DNA from: Bacteroidia bacterium
GTDB taxonomy: Bacteria; Bacteroidota; Bacteroidia; B-17B0; Aurantibacillaceae
Reading direction: 5' to 3'
Assembly: GCA_021740825.1 (NCBI GenBank)
Contig: JAIOZA010000010.1
Span: 20,933 to 84,932 of the forward strand
Length of the DNA: 64,000 nt
Of the stretch, positions 56,924 through 64,000 are shown piece by piece. A program made the translations under genes and the position numbers. Below the pieces are notes generated by a model. That model did no database searches. It was not told the origin of the DNA and saw only the letters and a list, made by a program, of their open reading frames with translations. Each line of letters begins with the position of its first letter. Positions within the stretch are counted from its first letter, which is position 1.

Positions 56924-57015
56924 TTGGCGTTTTCCGCCAACTAGCTGACACAGGCTTTTTGATTCAATTCTTTGTAAAAGAATGAAAAGGATTTACGTTT
57001 CAATCCTTAACGCAG
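56924..57015 (-). repeat. Inverted repeat arm, left of the ORF6N locus
   Basis: Read on the minus strand it starts CTGCGTTAAGGATTGAAACG, has the AAGGAT/ATCCTT hairpin (57003-57008 with 56987-56992), and later has AGCCTG and GCTAGTTGGCGGA. The same words occur in the same order on the plus strand at 57771-57870. A TTGGCG/CGCCAA hairpin ends it next to the ftsK stop. Confidence 0.6.
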
Positions 57016-57076
57016 TTAATCTTCCAAATAGTAATGATGCTAACACCAACAACAGATATTAATTTTGTTATTCTAA

Positions 57077-57591
57077 CTATTTAGTTTTATATCCAATTTG
57101 CTTTCGCTCCTTTTGGCTTGTTTCCTGTTTATCTTTTTGCAGTAAATAATTAATGGCTTCGTAAATATCTTTAAATTGTTTGTTGTATTTACCTTCAAGT
57201 TCTTTGAGTTTATCTGCAAGTTCTTTGTAATTCAATGCAAATTCTTTAAGAGCAATAAAGGCCTCTACAATAGCAATATTCATTTGAATTGCCTTTTTAC
57301 TTTTCAAAACACTAGCTAGCATAGTAACTCCATGTTCCGAAAAAGCAAAAGGTGTTACTCTTATATTTCTTTTTGTTTGGTCAGATGCGGTCGCAATTTG
57401 CGACCGCATGTCTTGCCATTCTTTAACTGTCAGTCGAAACATAAACCGTTCAGGAAATCTTTCAGTATTTCTTTTAACTGCCTCGTTCAGTCTTTTTGTT
57501 TCTGCATCATACAGCGCCGCCAGATCATAATCCAACATTACTTTTGCCCTCTAACTTCATAAATTTTTGTTTGAATAACTTGTAATTGCAT
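57077..57591 (-). pseudogene. ORF6N (KilA-N-like) domain gene, frameshifted near the 5' end
   Basis: Residues of two frames join into one ORF6N-type protein. An ATG at 57591 encodes MQLQVIQTKIYEVRGQK and then hits TAA (57538-57540). The following frame resumes at ATG 57538 with MLDYDLAALYDAETKRLNEA and runs 153 codons to 57077. In ORF6N proteins GQKVMLDYDLA is continuous, so a single A/T-run base is missing (AAAAGTA read as AAAGTA). ORF6N proteins are phage antirepressor-like. The ATG at 57538 could still give a slightly shortened protein. A perfect copy of the recA-type palindrome lies 61 bp upstream of 57591. Confidence 0.75.
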
Positions 57592-57622
57592 TTTTCTATA
57601 AATTAAATTGTTTCTCTTGGAG

Positions 57623-57630
57623 CAAAAATA
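57623..57630 (-). promoter_or_regulatory. -7 promoter element (TATTTTTG) for the ORF6N gene
   Basis: On the minus strand TATTTTTG fits TAnnTTTG. The palindrome at 57652-57668 starts 21 bp upstream, nearly the same spacing (22 bp) as at recA. Confidence 0.5.
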
Positions 57631-57651
57631 ATTTATTTTATAGTTGGCTTC

Positions 57652-57668
57652 TGCTACAATTTGTAGCA
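57652..57668 (-). promoter_or_regulatory. Candidate SOS-like operator upstream of the ORF6N gene
   Basis: TGCTACAATTTGTAGCA is the perfectly symmetrical form of the box found at recA and the XRE-S24 gene. It covers the expected -33 region. The rest of the 441-bp gap (57592-58032) holds the right repeat arm and A/T-rich sequence with no gene I can support. Confidence 0.65.
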
Positions 57669-57770
57669 TTTATAAATTGCCTAATTTTTACGATTAAACA
57701 TAATTGATTCAAAAAATAGCTGTTAATGATGACACCAACAGTGACGAGAAATAATAAATGCAAATAAAAA

Positions 57771-57870
57771 CTGCGTGAAGGATAGAACGTAAATCCTTTT
57801 TAAAACAAGCGTTAGCAAAGGTTATAAAAGATTAAAGTGATAGCCTGACCCGATCCGCTAGCTGGCGGAG
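57771..57870 (+). repeat. Inverted repeat arm, right of the ORF6N locus
   Basis: It begins CTGCGTGAAGGATAGAACG, has the AAGGAT/ATCCTT hairpin, then AGCCTGACCCG and the TCCGC-TAGCTG-GCGGA hairpin. It is a divergent, opposite-strand match to 56924-57015; the middle parts differ. Confidence 0.6.
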
Positions 57871-58032
57871 TGGGGCACACCCAAAAAGGTGGGGGTAGTT
57901 TTTTTTACAAATCATGTGTCAGTTTTTTTTTGCTTATGTTGTATTATCACAGCAAGCTAATTGATACTGAAAAAAGCTATTATAGATAACGCCACTATTA
58001 GATAAATAATCAAACGAACAATTATTAAGTAT

Positions 58033-58710
58033 TTAACTAATAATTTTGCCGTCAGCCATTTCAATAGTGCGATGTGTTCTGACTGCAAAATCAGGATCGT
58101 GTGTTACAATTAATAATGCCTGATTCCTTTCCTTCACCAAATTATTAAAAATATCAAAAACCAAATCGCTATTTTTTTTATCTAAATTTCCAGTTGGTTC
58201 ATCACCCATAATTATGAGAGGATCATTTATTAAAGCTCTTGCAATGGCTACGCGTTGTTTTTGACCACCACTTAGCTGATTAGGAAATTTTAATGCTTGG
58301 TCTGTCATATCTAATTTACGTAGTTGTTCCATAGCACGATGTTCAATTTCTTTCAGCGAATATTTTGCTAACTTAATTGCTGGTATCATCACATTACGTA
58401 CGACATTATATTCGGATAATAAATAATGAAACTGAAATACAAAGCCAATATGCTGATTTCTAATCTTTGCTAAATTTGAATCTGTTTTTTTAGATAAGTC
58501 ATCTCCGTTGATGAGCAGTTCTCCTTCATAATCTGTATCCATTGTTGAAAGGATGTATAGTAAAGTTGATTTTCCGCAACCAGATTTGCCAACAATTGAA
58601 ACAAATTCACCTTCATTAATTGACATATTTATATCAGATAGTACTTTAAATTTTACAGGATCGTAAAAGTATTTATTAATATTTTTTGTTTGGAGTACTG
58701 TGTTTGCCAT
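58033..58710 (-). CDS. ABC transporter ATP-binding protein (LolD/MacB type)
   Basis: From the ATG at 58710 the protein has 225 residues. It has Walker A VGKSGCGKSTLL, the Q-loop FVFQFHYLLSEYNV, signature LSGGQKQRVAIARAL, Walker B LIIMGDEPTGNLD and switch H in LIVTHDPDFA. The LolD/MacB family motif around the Q-loop is typical. The ATG follows the permease stop by one base (TAAGATG), which makes it a better start than the upstream in-frame Met inside the permease gene. Together with the two genes upstream it forms a tripartite export or lipoprotein-release system. Confidence 0.92.
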   Translation of the reverse strand: MANTVLQTKNINKYFYDPVKFKVLSDINMSINEGEFVSIVGKSGCGKSTLLYILSTMDTDYEGELLINGDDLSKKTDSNLAKIRNQHIGFVFQFHYLLSEYNVVRNVMIPAIKLAKYSLKEIEHRAMEQLRKLDMTDQALKFPNQLSGGQKQRVAIARALINDPLIIMGDEPTGNLDKKNSDLVFDIFNNLVKERNQALLIVTHDPDFAVRTHRTIEMADGKIIS

Positions 58711-58711
58711 C

Positions 58712-59971
58712 TTATTTTCCTCTAATAATCTCAACAGGATCTATTTTACTGGCTTTTAGTGCCGGAAATAAACCCGCGATGGTTGTTGTACAAACTGCAA
58801 AAATAATTCCGATGGTATAATATGCAACTTTATAATCAATGGGGTATGTTTTAATTGTAGGAAGTGAGGCAGTTTCAAACGGAATTAATTCTATAGCATG
58901 ACTAAATGCAAATCCAAACAATAATCCAAACAAACCGCCTGTAACACCAATAATTAATGATAAGGAAATAAAAATCCATTTCACATCATTTCCCGAAAAT
59001 CCCGTTGCTTTTAAAATGGCAATGGAATCCATTTTTTCATAAATCATCATATTTAAAATATTGTAAATGCCAAAACCAGCCACAATTAATAAAGTAATAC
59101 CAACTGCATACGAAATAATAGTTCGCACTTTGCTTCCTGTTTCAAATTGCGAATTAGCAGTTTGAGCATCAATGGCATCAATGTTAAACTTATTGCCAAA
59201 TTCTTTGGCAAGGGCAGGAGCTAATGCCATATCCGTTAGTTTAACTTGAATATCTGTTATGTAACCTGCCGATTCTCCCAGTAACATTTGTGCAGTTTCT
59301 AATGATGTATAGCTCATGGTATTATCAATTTCAGCAATTCCAATTTGACTGATTCCAACTATTTTTAAGTTTACCAGTCCTCCTTTTAATGTTGTAATTT
59401 TTATGATATCACCAACAATTACCATCATTTTTTCTGATAGACCTTTGCCTATAATAATAGTATTGCCTTCATTATTTAAATCAAAAACGTTTCCTTCAAT
59501 AATATAATCACTTACTTTAAATAAATGTTCTTCTGCCGGAACATCTATACCATTTATCAAACCTGTAATTTCAATATTTCCTGTGTTATAAAATACAGGA
59601 ACCGAAACTTTAGGTGCAACGTCAATAATTCGCGAATCCTGTTTTAATGCATTAATAATTGATTTACTATTATAAATTTCTTGTCCTCTGTCTTTTGGTT
59701 TTATTGAATTGATGAAGTTGGTAGTATTCCTAAATTTTTTTGATAAAATAACTGGTTGTTCTTTAGTTGGTTTTATTTCGTTATACAATCTAACATGAGG
59801 CGTACGATTCAACATTAATCCATCTAATAAATTATTTAAACCATTCATAAAACTTACCAATGTAATGAACATGGCAATTCCAAATGTAACACCAACCGCT
59901 GCAACAATAGATTGTTTTAAGCGCGCTTTAATTAAGTTGAAGGCAATATCTATAATGAGTTTTAAATTCAT
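58712..59971 (-). CDS. FtsX/MacB-type ABC permease
   Basis: The 419-residue protein has one N-terminal helix (about 18-40), a periplasmic domain of about 240 residues (MacB_PCD type), and three C-terminal helices (about 285-308, 332-360, 380-402). It ends GLFPALKASKIDPVEIIRGK, the classic MacB/LolC coupling-helix tail. It has no ATPase of its own, which is supplied by the next gene. It starts 3 bp after the adaptor stop. The substrate could be lipoproteins, peptides or drugs. Confidence 0.9.
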   Translation of the reverse strand: MNLKLIIDIAFNLIKARLKQSIVAAVGVTFGIAMFITLVSFMNGLNNLLDGLMLNRTPHVRLYNEIKPTKEQPVILSKKFRNTTNFINSIKPKDRGQEIYNSKSIINALKQDSRIIDVAPKVSVPVFYNTGNIEITGLINGIDVPAEEHLFKVSDYIIEGNVFDLNNEGNTIIIGKGLSEKMMVIVGDIIKITTLKGGLVNLKIVGISQIGIAEIDNTMSYTSLETAQMLLGESAGYITDIQVKLTDMALAPALAKEFGNKFNIDAIDAQTANSQFETGSKVRTIISYAVGITLLIVAGFGIYNILNMMIYEKMDSIAILKATGFSGNDVKWIFISLSLIIGVTGGLFGLLFGFAFSHAIELIPFETASLPTIKTYPIDYKVAYYTIGIIFAVCTTTIAGLFPALKASKIDPVEIIRGK

Positions 59972-59974
59972 CTA

Positions 59975-61060
59975 TTAAGGTTTATATATCACCTCGTTTT
60001 CTTTTAAACCTTCAATCACTTCTACTTTTTGGTAATCTTTTAAACCTATTTTTATTTCTCGTTTTTTATTGTTCTCAACTAAAATATATTTGCCATCAAT
60101 AATATAATTGTTAGGAATAGTAATTATGTTTTTTTTAATTTGAATGATAATGTTTGCTTCAGCTGATAAATTTGGAAATAATTTTTTTGGAGGATTAATG
60201 AAATGCGCTTCTACCATAAATGTTCTGCTGCGTTCATTCATAATAGGATATATTTTATTTACAACAGCTTCTAAAACTTGGCCTTTATAACTATCCATCG
60301 TAACTAATACTTTTTGTCCTAGGCTAATTTTAATAATATCGTTTTCATCAACTGATAGTTCTAATAAAAAAGTATCTGCTTTTCCTATCACCGCTAATGG
60401 CGTTTGCGGGGACACTAACTCTCCGCGTTCCTTCAGTATATCATATACTTTACCGTTAACCGAACTTTTAATGGAGTAATCACTAAATAATTTTTTATTA
60501 ATATCATAGGTTACGTTTGCACGTTTTAATTCGTTTTGTAATTGCGTTTTTAATTGTGATAATCTTTTTTGCGATGTATGATAATTAATGATTGAATTAT
60601 TGTACGCTAATTTTTTTTGTTCAAGTTCAAGCTGAGTTCCAATATTTTGATCCCATAATTTTTTCTGACGAAAAAATAATGAAGAGTCTAATTGAAGTTT
60701 TTCTAAGGCTAAATTTACATTAAGTTCAATTTCTTGTATTTTATCAGAACCTTTTCGGTTATTTTTAGCGCTTAAGTCTAAATTAATACGAGCATTTTCA
60801 GTATTCAATTCAGAAGTTACATTGTCGATTTCTAAAAGGGTTTGTCCTTTCTGAATATCGTCTCCAACATTAACGAAAATATTTTGTAAAACTCCGTTAA
60901 CTGTTGAATATACATTGTATTGATCAACAGCTTTTACTTTTCCGGATGCATAAACCACTTCAGTGATATTGCTTGCAGATACTATAATTGACTCTTTTTC
61001 TTTTGAGCAAGAAATAAGTAATAGTAATGCACTGATGACAAATGATTGTGCAACTTTCAT
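59975..61060 (-). CDS. HlyD/MacA-type periplasmic adaptor lipoprotein
   Basis: The 361-residue protein has an N-terminal lipoprotein signal with Cys18 (LLISCSKEKE). It then has the split barrel-sandwich (FVNVGDDIQKGQTLLEIDN and SVNGKVYDILKERGELVSPQTPLAVI), a helical hairpin of about 90 residues between them, and a beta-barrel (KVLVTMDSYKGQVLEAVVN). This is the membrane-fusion partner for the MacB-like permease. No TolC gene lies in this operon, so an outer-membrane channel, if used, must come from elsewhere. Confidence 0.88.
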   Translation of the reverse strand: MKVAQSFVISALLLLISCSKEKESIIVSASNITEVVYASGKVKAVDQYNVYSTVNGVLQNIFVNVGDDIQKGQTLLEIDNVTSELNTENARINLDLSAKNNRKGSDKIQEIELNVNLALEKLQLDSSLFFRQKKLWDQNIGTQLELEQKKLAYNNSIINYHTSQKRLSQLKTQLQNELKRANVTYDINKKLFSDYSIKSSVNGKVYDILKERGELVSPQTPLAVIGKADTFLLELSVDENDIIKISLGQKVLVTMDSYKGQVLEAVVNKIYPIMNERSRTFMVEAHFINPPKKLFPNLSAEANIIIQIKKNIITIPNNYIIDGKYILVENNKKREIKIGLKDYQKVEVIEGLKENEVIYKP

Positions 61061-61152
61061 TCATCAAAGGTAAATAAGGATTATGCAGACATGCTGATTC
61101 TTGTCAGTTTTAAAAATGTATTTGCATGATTTAAATCACATCTTAATTATCA

Positions 61153-62619
61153 TTAAGACTTCTCCGCTATCATTTCGCTGACGATTTTTGCGCTCAATAA
61201 ACCTAATGGAATTCCTCCACCTGGATGAACACTTCCGCCACAGAAGTACATGTTTTTTATTTTGCTGCTACTATTTGCGTGTCGCAAAAATGCGGCGTAT
61301 TTATTATTAGATGAGTTACCATACAAAGAGCCGCCAGAAGAACTTGTTCGTTGTTCAATTAAATATGGATCTAAAACATCTTCTATTTCTATATATTGTT
61401 CAATGTCAGTTTTTAATACACGGTTAATTTTAGCAACAATTTGTTTTCTCATTTCCTTAACATAATGTATTGGTTCACCCGATGCATTATGCGGCACGTT
61501 TATCATTACAAACCAATTTTCACATCCTTCAGGCGCATCAGTCGGTGTTACTTTTGAAGTGATATTGATATAAATGGTTGGGTCATGATACGGTGTTTTA
61601 TCTTTAAAAAAACTATTAAATTCAGCTTCACTATTTTCACTAAATAAAATATTGTGCAAGCTTAGTTCTTGAAATTCTTTTTTTACTCCCCAATAAAAAA
61701 TTAATCCTGATAACGATTTTTCCTGTTCTAAAATTTTAGTTGGATAGTATTTTTTGTCTAATAATTTAGTGTACACATGTTTAATGTCTGCACCGCTAAC
61801 TACAATGTCTGCTTTTATTTCGCCACTTGATGTTAAAACATTATTAACTAAATCATTTTCTGTTATTACTTTTATTACTCGCGTATTCATTTTATACTCA
61901 ACACCCAATTTTACACTTAAATTATAGAGATGCATAGTAATATCATGCATACCACCTTTTGGTGCAAAAGCACCTATATTGTGTTCTAGGTGAGCAATGA
62001 TGTTTATTAATGCAGGTGCCTTAAAAGGATTAGAGCCATTGTAAGTTGCAAAACGATTAAATAGTTGAACTGTTTTTTTATTTTTAAAACGAGCATTATT
62101 AGCTTCGTTCATCGTTTTATTGAGTTTTAGTTTCCTAATATTTAAAAGTGCTTTAGCAGTTTTAAGATTTAAAAAATTAGATAGTTTATGAAGTGATTGC
62201 TCCATAAATAATTCTCCAATTAACTCATATGCTGTTGCACTGTATTTTAATTGTTCGTAAACCGATTCTTTTGTTTCGCCCAATTTATTATGAACTTCAG
62301 TTGCAAATTTTTCTTTATCAGGATAAGCACTTAAGGTTGTTCCATCTTCATAAAAATAATTACAAATTTTATCTAAGGTTAAGTATTCAAATTTTAATTC
62401 TTGTTTACTGATTACTGTAAGTTCTTCAATTAAATGAGGCATTGTGAATACAGATGGCCCCATATCGAAACGGTATCTTCCAATATTTTTTGCGGTTAAT
62501 TTACCACCAACATAATCATTTGCTTCCACAACGGTTACTTTGTGTCCTGCCGCTCCAAGTCTTATAGCTGAAGCTAAACCGGCTACTCCTGAACCAATTA
62601 TTACGATATTTTTTTGCAT
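61153..62619 (-). CDS. CrtI-family carotenoid desaturase (CrtD-like)
   Basis: The 488-residue protein begins with the FAD-binding Rossmann motif VIIGSGVAGLASAIRLGAAG and VVEANDYVGGKL. It continues with RFDMGPSVFTMP and ends FCGGSVHPGGGIPLGLLSAKIV, the CrtI C-terminal signature. Of the two CrtI-type genes here it more resembles 1-hydroxycarotenoid 3,4-desaturase (CrtD), but a lycopene-forming activity cannot be excluded. It is divergent from the second CrtI gene across 86 bp. Confidence 0.85.
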   Translation of the reverse strand: MQKNIVIIGSGVAGLASAIRLGAAGHKVTVVEANDYVGGKLTAKNIGRYRFDMGPSVFTMPHLIEELTVISKQELKFEYLTLDKICNYFYEDGTTLSAYPDKEKFATEVHNKLGETKESVYEQLKYSATAYELIGELFMEQSLHKLSNFLNLKTAKALLNIRKLKLNKTMNEANNARFKNKKTVQLFNRFATYNGSNPFKAPALINIIAHLEHNIGAFAPKGGMHDITMHLYNLSVKLGVEYKMNTRVIKVITENDLVNNVLTSSGEIKADIVVSGADIKHVYTKLLDKKYYPTKILEQEKSLSGLIFYWGVKKEFQELSLHNILFSENSEAEFNSFFKDKTPYHDPTIYINITSKVTPTDAPEGCENWFVMINVPHNASGEPIHYVKEMRKQIVAKINRVLKTDIEQYIEIEDVLDPYLIEQRTSSSGGSLYGNSSNNKYAAFLRHANSSSKIKNMYFCGGSVHPGGGIPLGLLSAKIVSEMIAEKS

Positions 62620-62705
62620 AATTATGAGAACTGTTTATATACTTTTTTGAATAACTTATTTATACGTAAATTTAAACAATATTTTACAGTGTTTGTTTTT
62701 AAGGT

Positions 62706-64000
62706 ATGTCTAAAAAGGTTACAATTATAGGTTCAGGTTTTTCTGGTTTATCAACGGCGTGTTATCTTGCAAAACAAGGTTGCGATGTTACGGTTTTAGA
62801 AAAGCATGGTAGTATTGGCGGAAGAGCAAGAAAGTTTGAACAAGATGGTTTTGTTTACGATATGGGGCCAAGTTGGTATTGGATGCCTGATGTTTTTGAT
62901 AAGTTTTTTGCGGACTTTGGTAAAAAAGTTTCAGATTATTATCATTTGGAAAGATTATCTCCATCCTACAGAATTATATATAAAGATGGACCTTTAGATA
63001 TTCCTAGTAATATTGAGGACTTATACGCGATGTTTGAACGCATTGAAGAAGGTAGCGCTGTAAAATTGAAACAATTTTTAAAGGAAGCCGAGTATAAATA
63101 CAATATTGGGATGAATGATTTAGTTTATAAACCAGGTTTATCATTAACTGAATTTATGAATATTAAGTTTTTGAAAGGTGTTTTTAAATTAGATGTTTTC
63201 AATTCTATTGCAGCGCATATTCGTAAATCATTTACTAATCCAAAATTAATTCAACTATTAGAGTTTCCTGTTTTGTTTTTAGGTGCTTTGCCCGAAAACA
63301 CGCCTGCCTTGTATAGCTTAATGAATTATTCGGATATGATTGGTGGTACTTGGTATCCCAAAGGAGGAATGATAAGTGTTGTAAATGGTATGCACAAATT
63401 AGCATTAGAATTAGGTGTTAAGTTTGAATTAAATGTTGATGTATCTAAAATTAATGTAACAGACAATAAAGCTAAAGAAGTTGTTTCAAAATTAACGTAT
63501 TCAAATTTTGATGCTTTAGTTTCGAGTGCTGATTATAATTTTACTGAACAAAAATTGTTAGACGAAAAATACCGTAATTACTCTGTCAAGTATTGGGAAA
63601 CTCGCAAATTGGCGCCATCAAGTTTAATTTTTTATATCGGAGTTAATAAAAAACTTCCAAATCTTTTACATCACACCTTGTTTTTTGATGAAGATTTTGA
63701 TAAACACTCTAAAGAAATTTACACAGATCCAAAATGGCCAACCAATCCTTTAATTTATTTAAGTTCAACTTCGCAAACAGATTCTAATGTAGCTCCCGAA
63801 GGATGCGAAAACCTAATGGTATTAATTCCTATTGCCCCAAATTTGAAGGATGATAAAGCAACTAATGACAGGTATTTTGATATGGTTATTTCTCGTATCG
63901 AAAAGCAAATTGGGGTATCATTTAAGGATAATGTAGTTTTAAGAAGAGATTATGCAACGAGTGATTTTATAAAAGACTATAATTCGTTTAAAGGTAATGC
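62706..64000 (+). CDS. crtI: Phytoene desaturase CrtI, 3' end cut by window edge
   Basis: The frame runs open from the ATG at 62706 to the window end (431 complete codons). It starts VTIIGSGFSGLSTACYLAKQG and LEKHGSIGGRARKFEQDGF, then has YDMGPSWYWMPDVFDKFF, WYPKGGMISVVNGMHKLA and VAPEGCENLMVLIPIAP. These are the phytoene desaturase features, and Bacteroidota homologues are close in length (about 490 aa), so some 60 residues are missing. It performs stepwise desaturation of phytoene. The divergent desaturase and the cyclase at 44429 probably belong to the same pathway. Confidence 0.9.
   Translation, partial: MSKKVTIIGSGFSGLSTACYLAKQGCDVTVLEKHGSIGGRARKFEQDGFVYDMGPSWYWMPDVFDKFFADFGKKVSDYYHLERLSPSYRIIYKDGPLDIPSNIEDLYAMFERIEEGSAVKLKQFLKEAEYKYNIGMNDLVYKPGLSLTEFMNIKFLKGVFKLDVFNSIAAHIRKSFTNPKLIQLLEFPVLFLGALPENTPALYSLMNYSDMIGGTWYPKGGMISVVNGMHKLALELGVKFELNVDVSKINVTDNKAKEVVSKLTYSNFDALVSSADYNFTEQKLLDEKYRNYSVKYWETRKLAPSSLIFYIGVNKKLPNLLHHTLFFDEDFDKHSKEIYTDPKWPTNPLIYLSSTSQTDSNVAPEGCENLMVLIPIAPNLKDDKATNDRYFDMVISRIEKQIGVSFKDNVVLRRDYATSDFIKDYNSFKGN

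Noticed and set aside
57880..57915. CACCC...GGTGGGGG plus T-run as an intrinsic terminator
   Set aside because: The stem is short and irregular and no plus-strand gene precedes it; it is more likely the end of the repeat arm.

Overview
The window looks like one chromosomal contig from a low-GC member of the Bacteroidota. Four things point that way: two proteins end in type IX secretion (PorSS) sorting domains, there is a TonB-dependent receptor with a CarboxypepD_reg N-domain, several genes are preceded by the Bacteroidota -7 promoter element TAnnTTTG, and Shine-Dalgarno sequences are largely absent. I see no rRNA, tRNA, CRISPR array, transposase or integrated phage. Most of the window is housekeeping sequence with a few accessory islands.

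Layout. 1-5.5 kb: a truncated M50 membrane protease and an NhaD antiporter, then two amino-acid permeases and a helix-hairpin-helix protein. 5.7-8.4 kb: a large T9SS-exported protein. 8.4-14 kb: a possible inorganic-carbon/pyrimidine cluster (SbtA-type bicarbonate permease, dihydroorotase, a zinc-ribbon protein, a CutA/PII-like protein and small hypotheticals) divergent from a LysR regulator. 14-18.5 kb: a TolC gene and an unusual ABC-TMD/HlyD fusion, divergent from a TetR regulator with two matching operators. 18.6-28 kb: mnmA, a YwqK-like protein, recA, a small lipoprotein, pyrD, HMG-CoA lyase, pfkA, a TPR protein and truA. 28-33 kb: an MsbA-like ABC exporter, a phosphoesterase, a secreted zinc phospholipase/nuclease and ssb. 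33.4 kb: a LexA-like XRE-S24 repressor. 35-44 kb: an exported KatG, ubiE, rfaE1, an aminotransferase, an EVE protein and ppx-ppk1. 44-51 kb: a fused carotenoid/lycopene cyclase, an AI-2E-type protein, DUF2461, a HAD phosphatase, a glycosyltransferase, a sigma factor and rsmG. 51-57 kb: a CarboxypepD protein, a TonB receptor and ftsK. 57-58 kb: a frameshifted ORF6N gene between inverted repeats. 58-61 kb: a MacAB/LolCDE-like tripartite ABC system. 61-64 kb: two divergent CrtI-family carotenoid desaturases, the second cut by the window end.

The most interesting signal is a 17-bp palindrome, TGCTACAATTTATAGCA. It occurs identically upstream of recA and of the self-cleaving-type XRE-S24 repressor, and in perfectly symmetrical form (TGCTACAATTTGTAGCA) upstream of the broken ORF6N gene. 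I propose that it is the operator of an SOS-like DNA-damage regulon in which this XRE-S24 protein takes the place of classical LexA. Other points of note are the ABC-TMD/HlyD fusion without an ATPase domain, two near-identical MITE-like double-hairpin repeats in opposite orientation, and several promoters so close to the start codon that the mRNAs may be leaderless.
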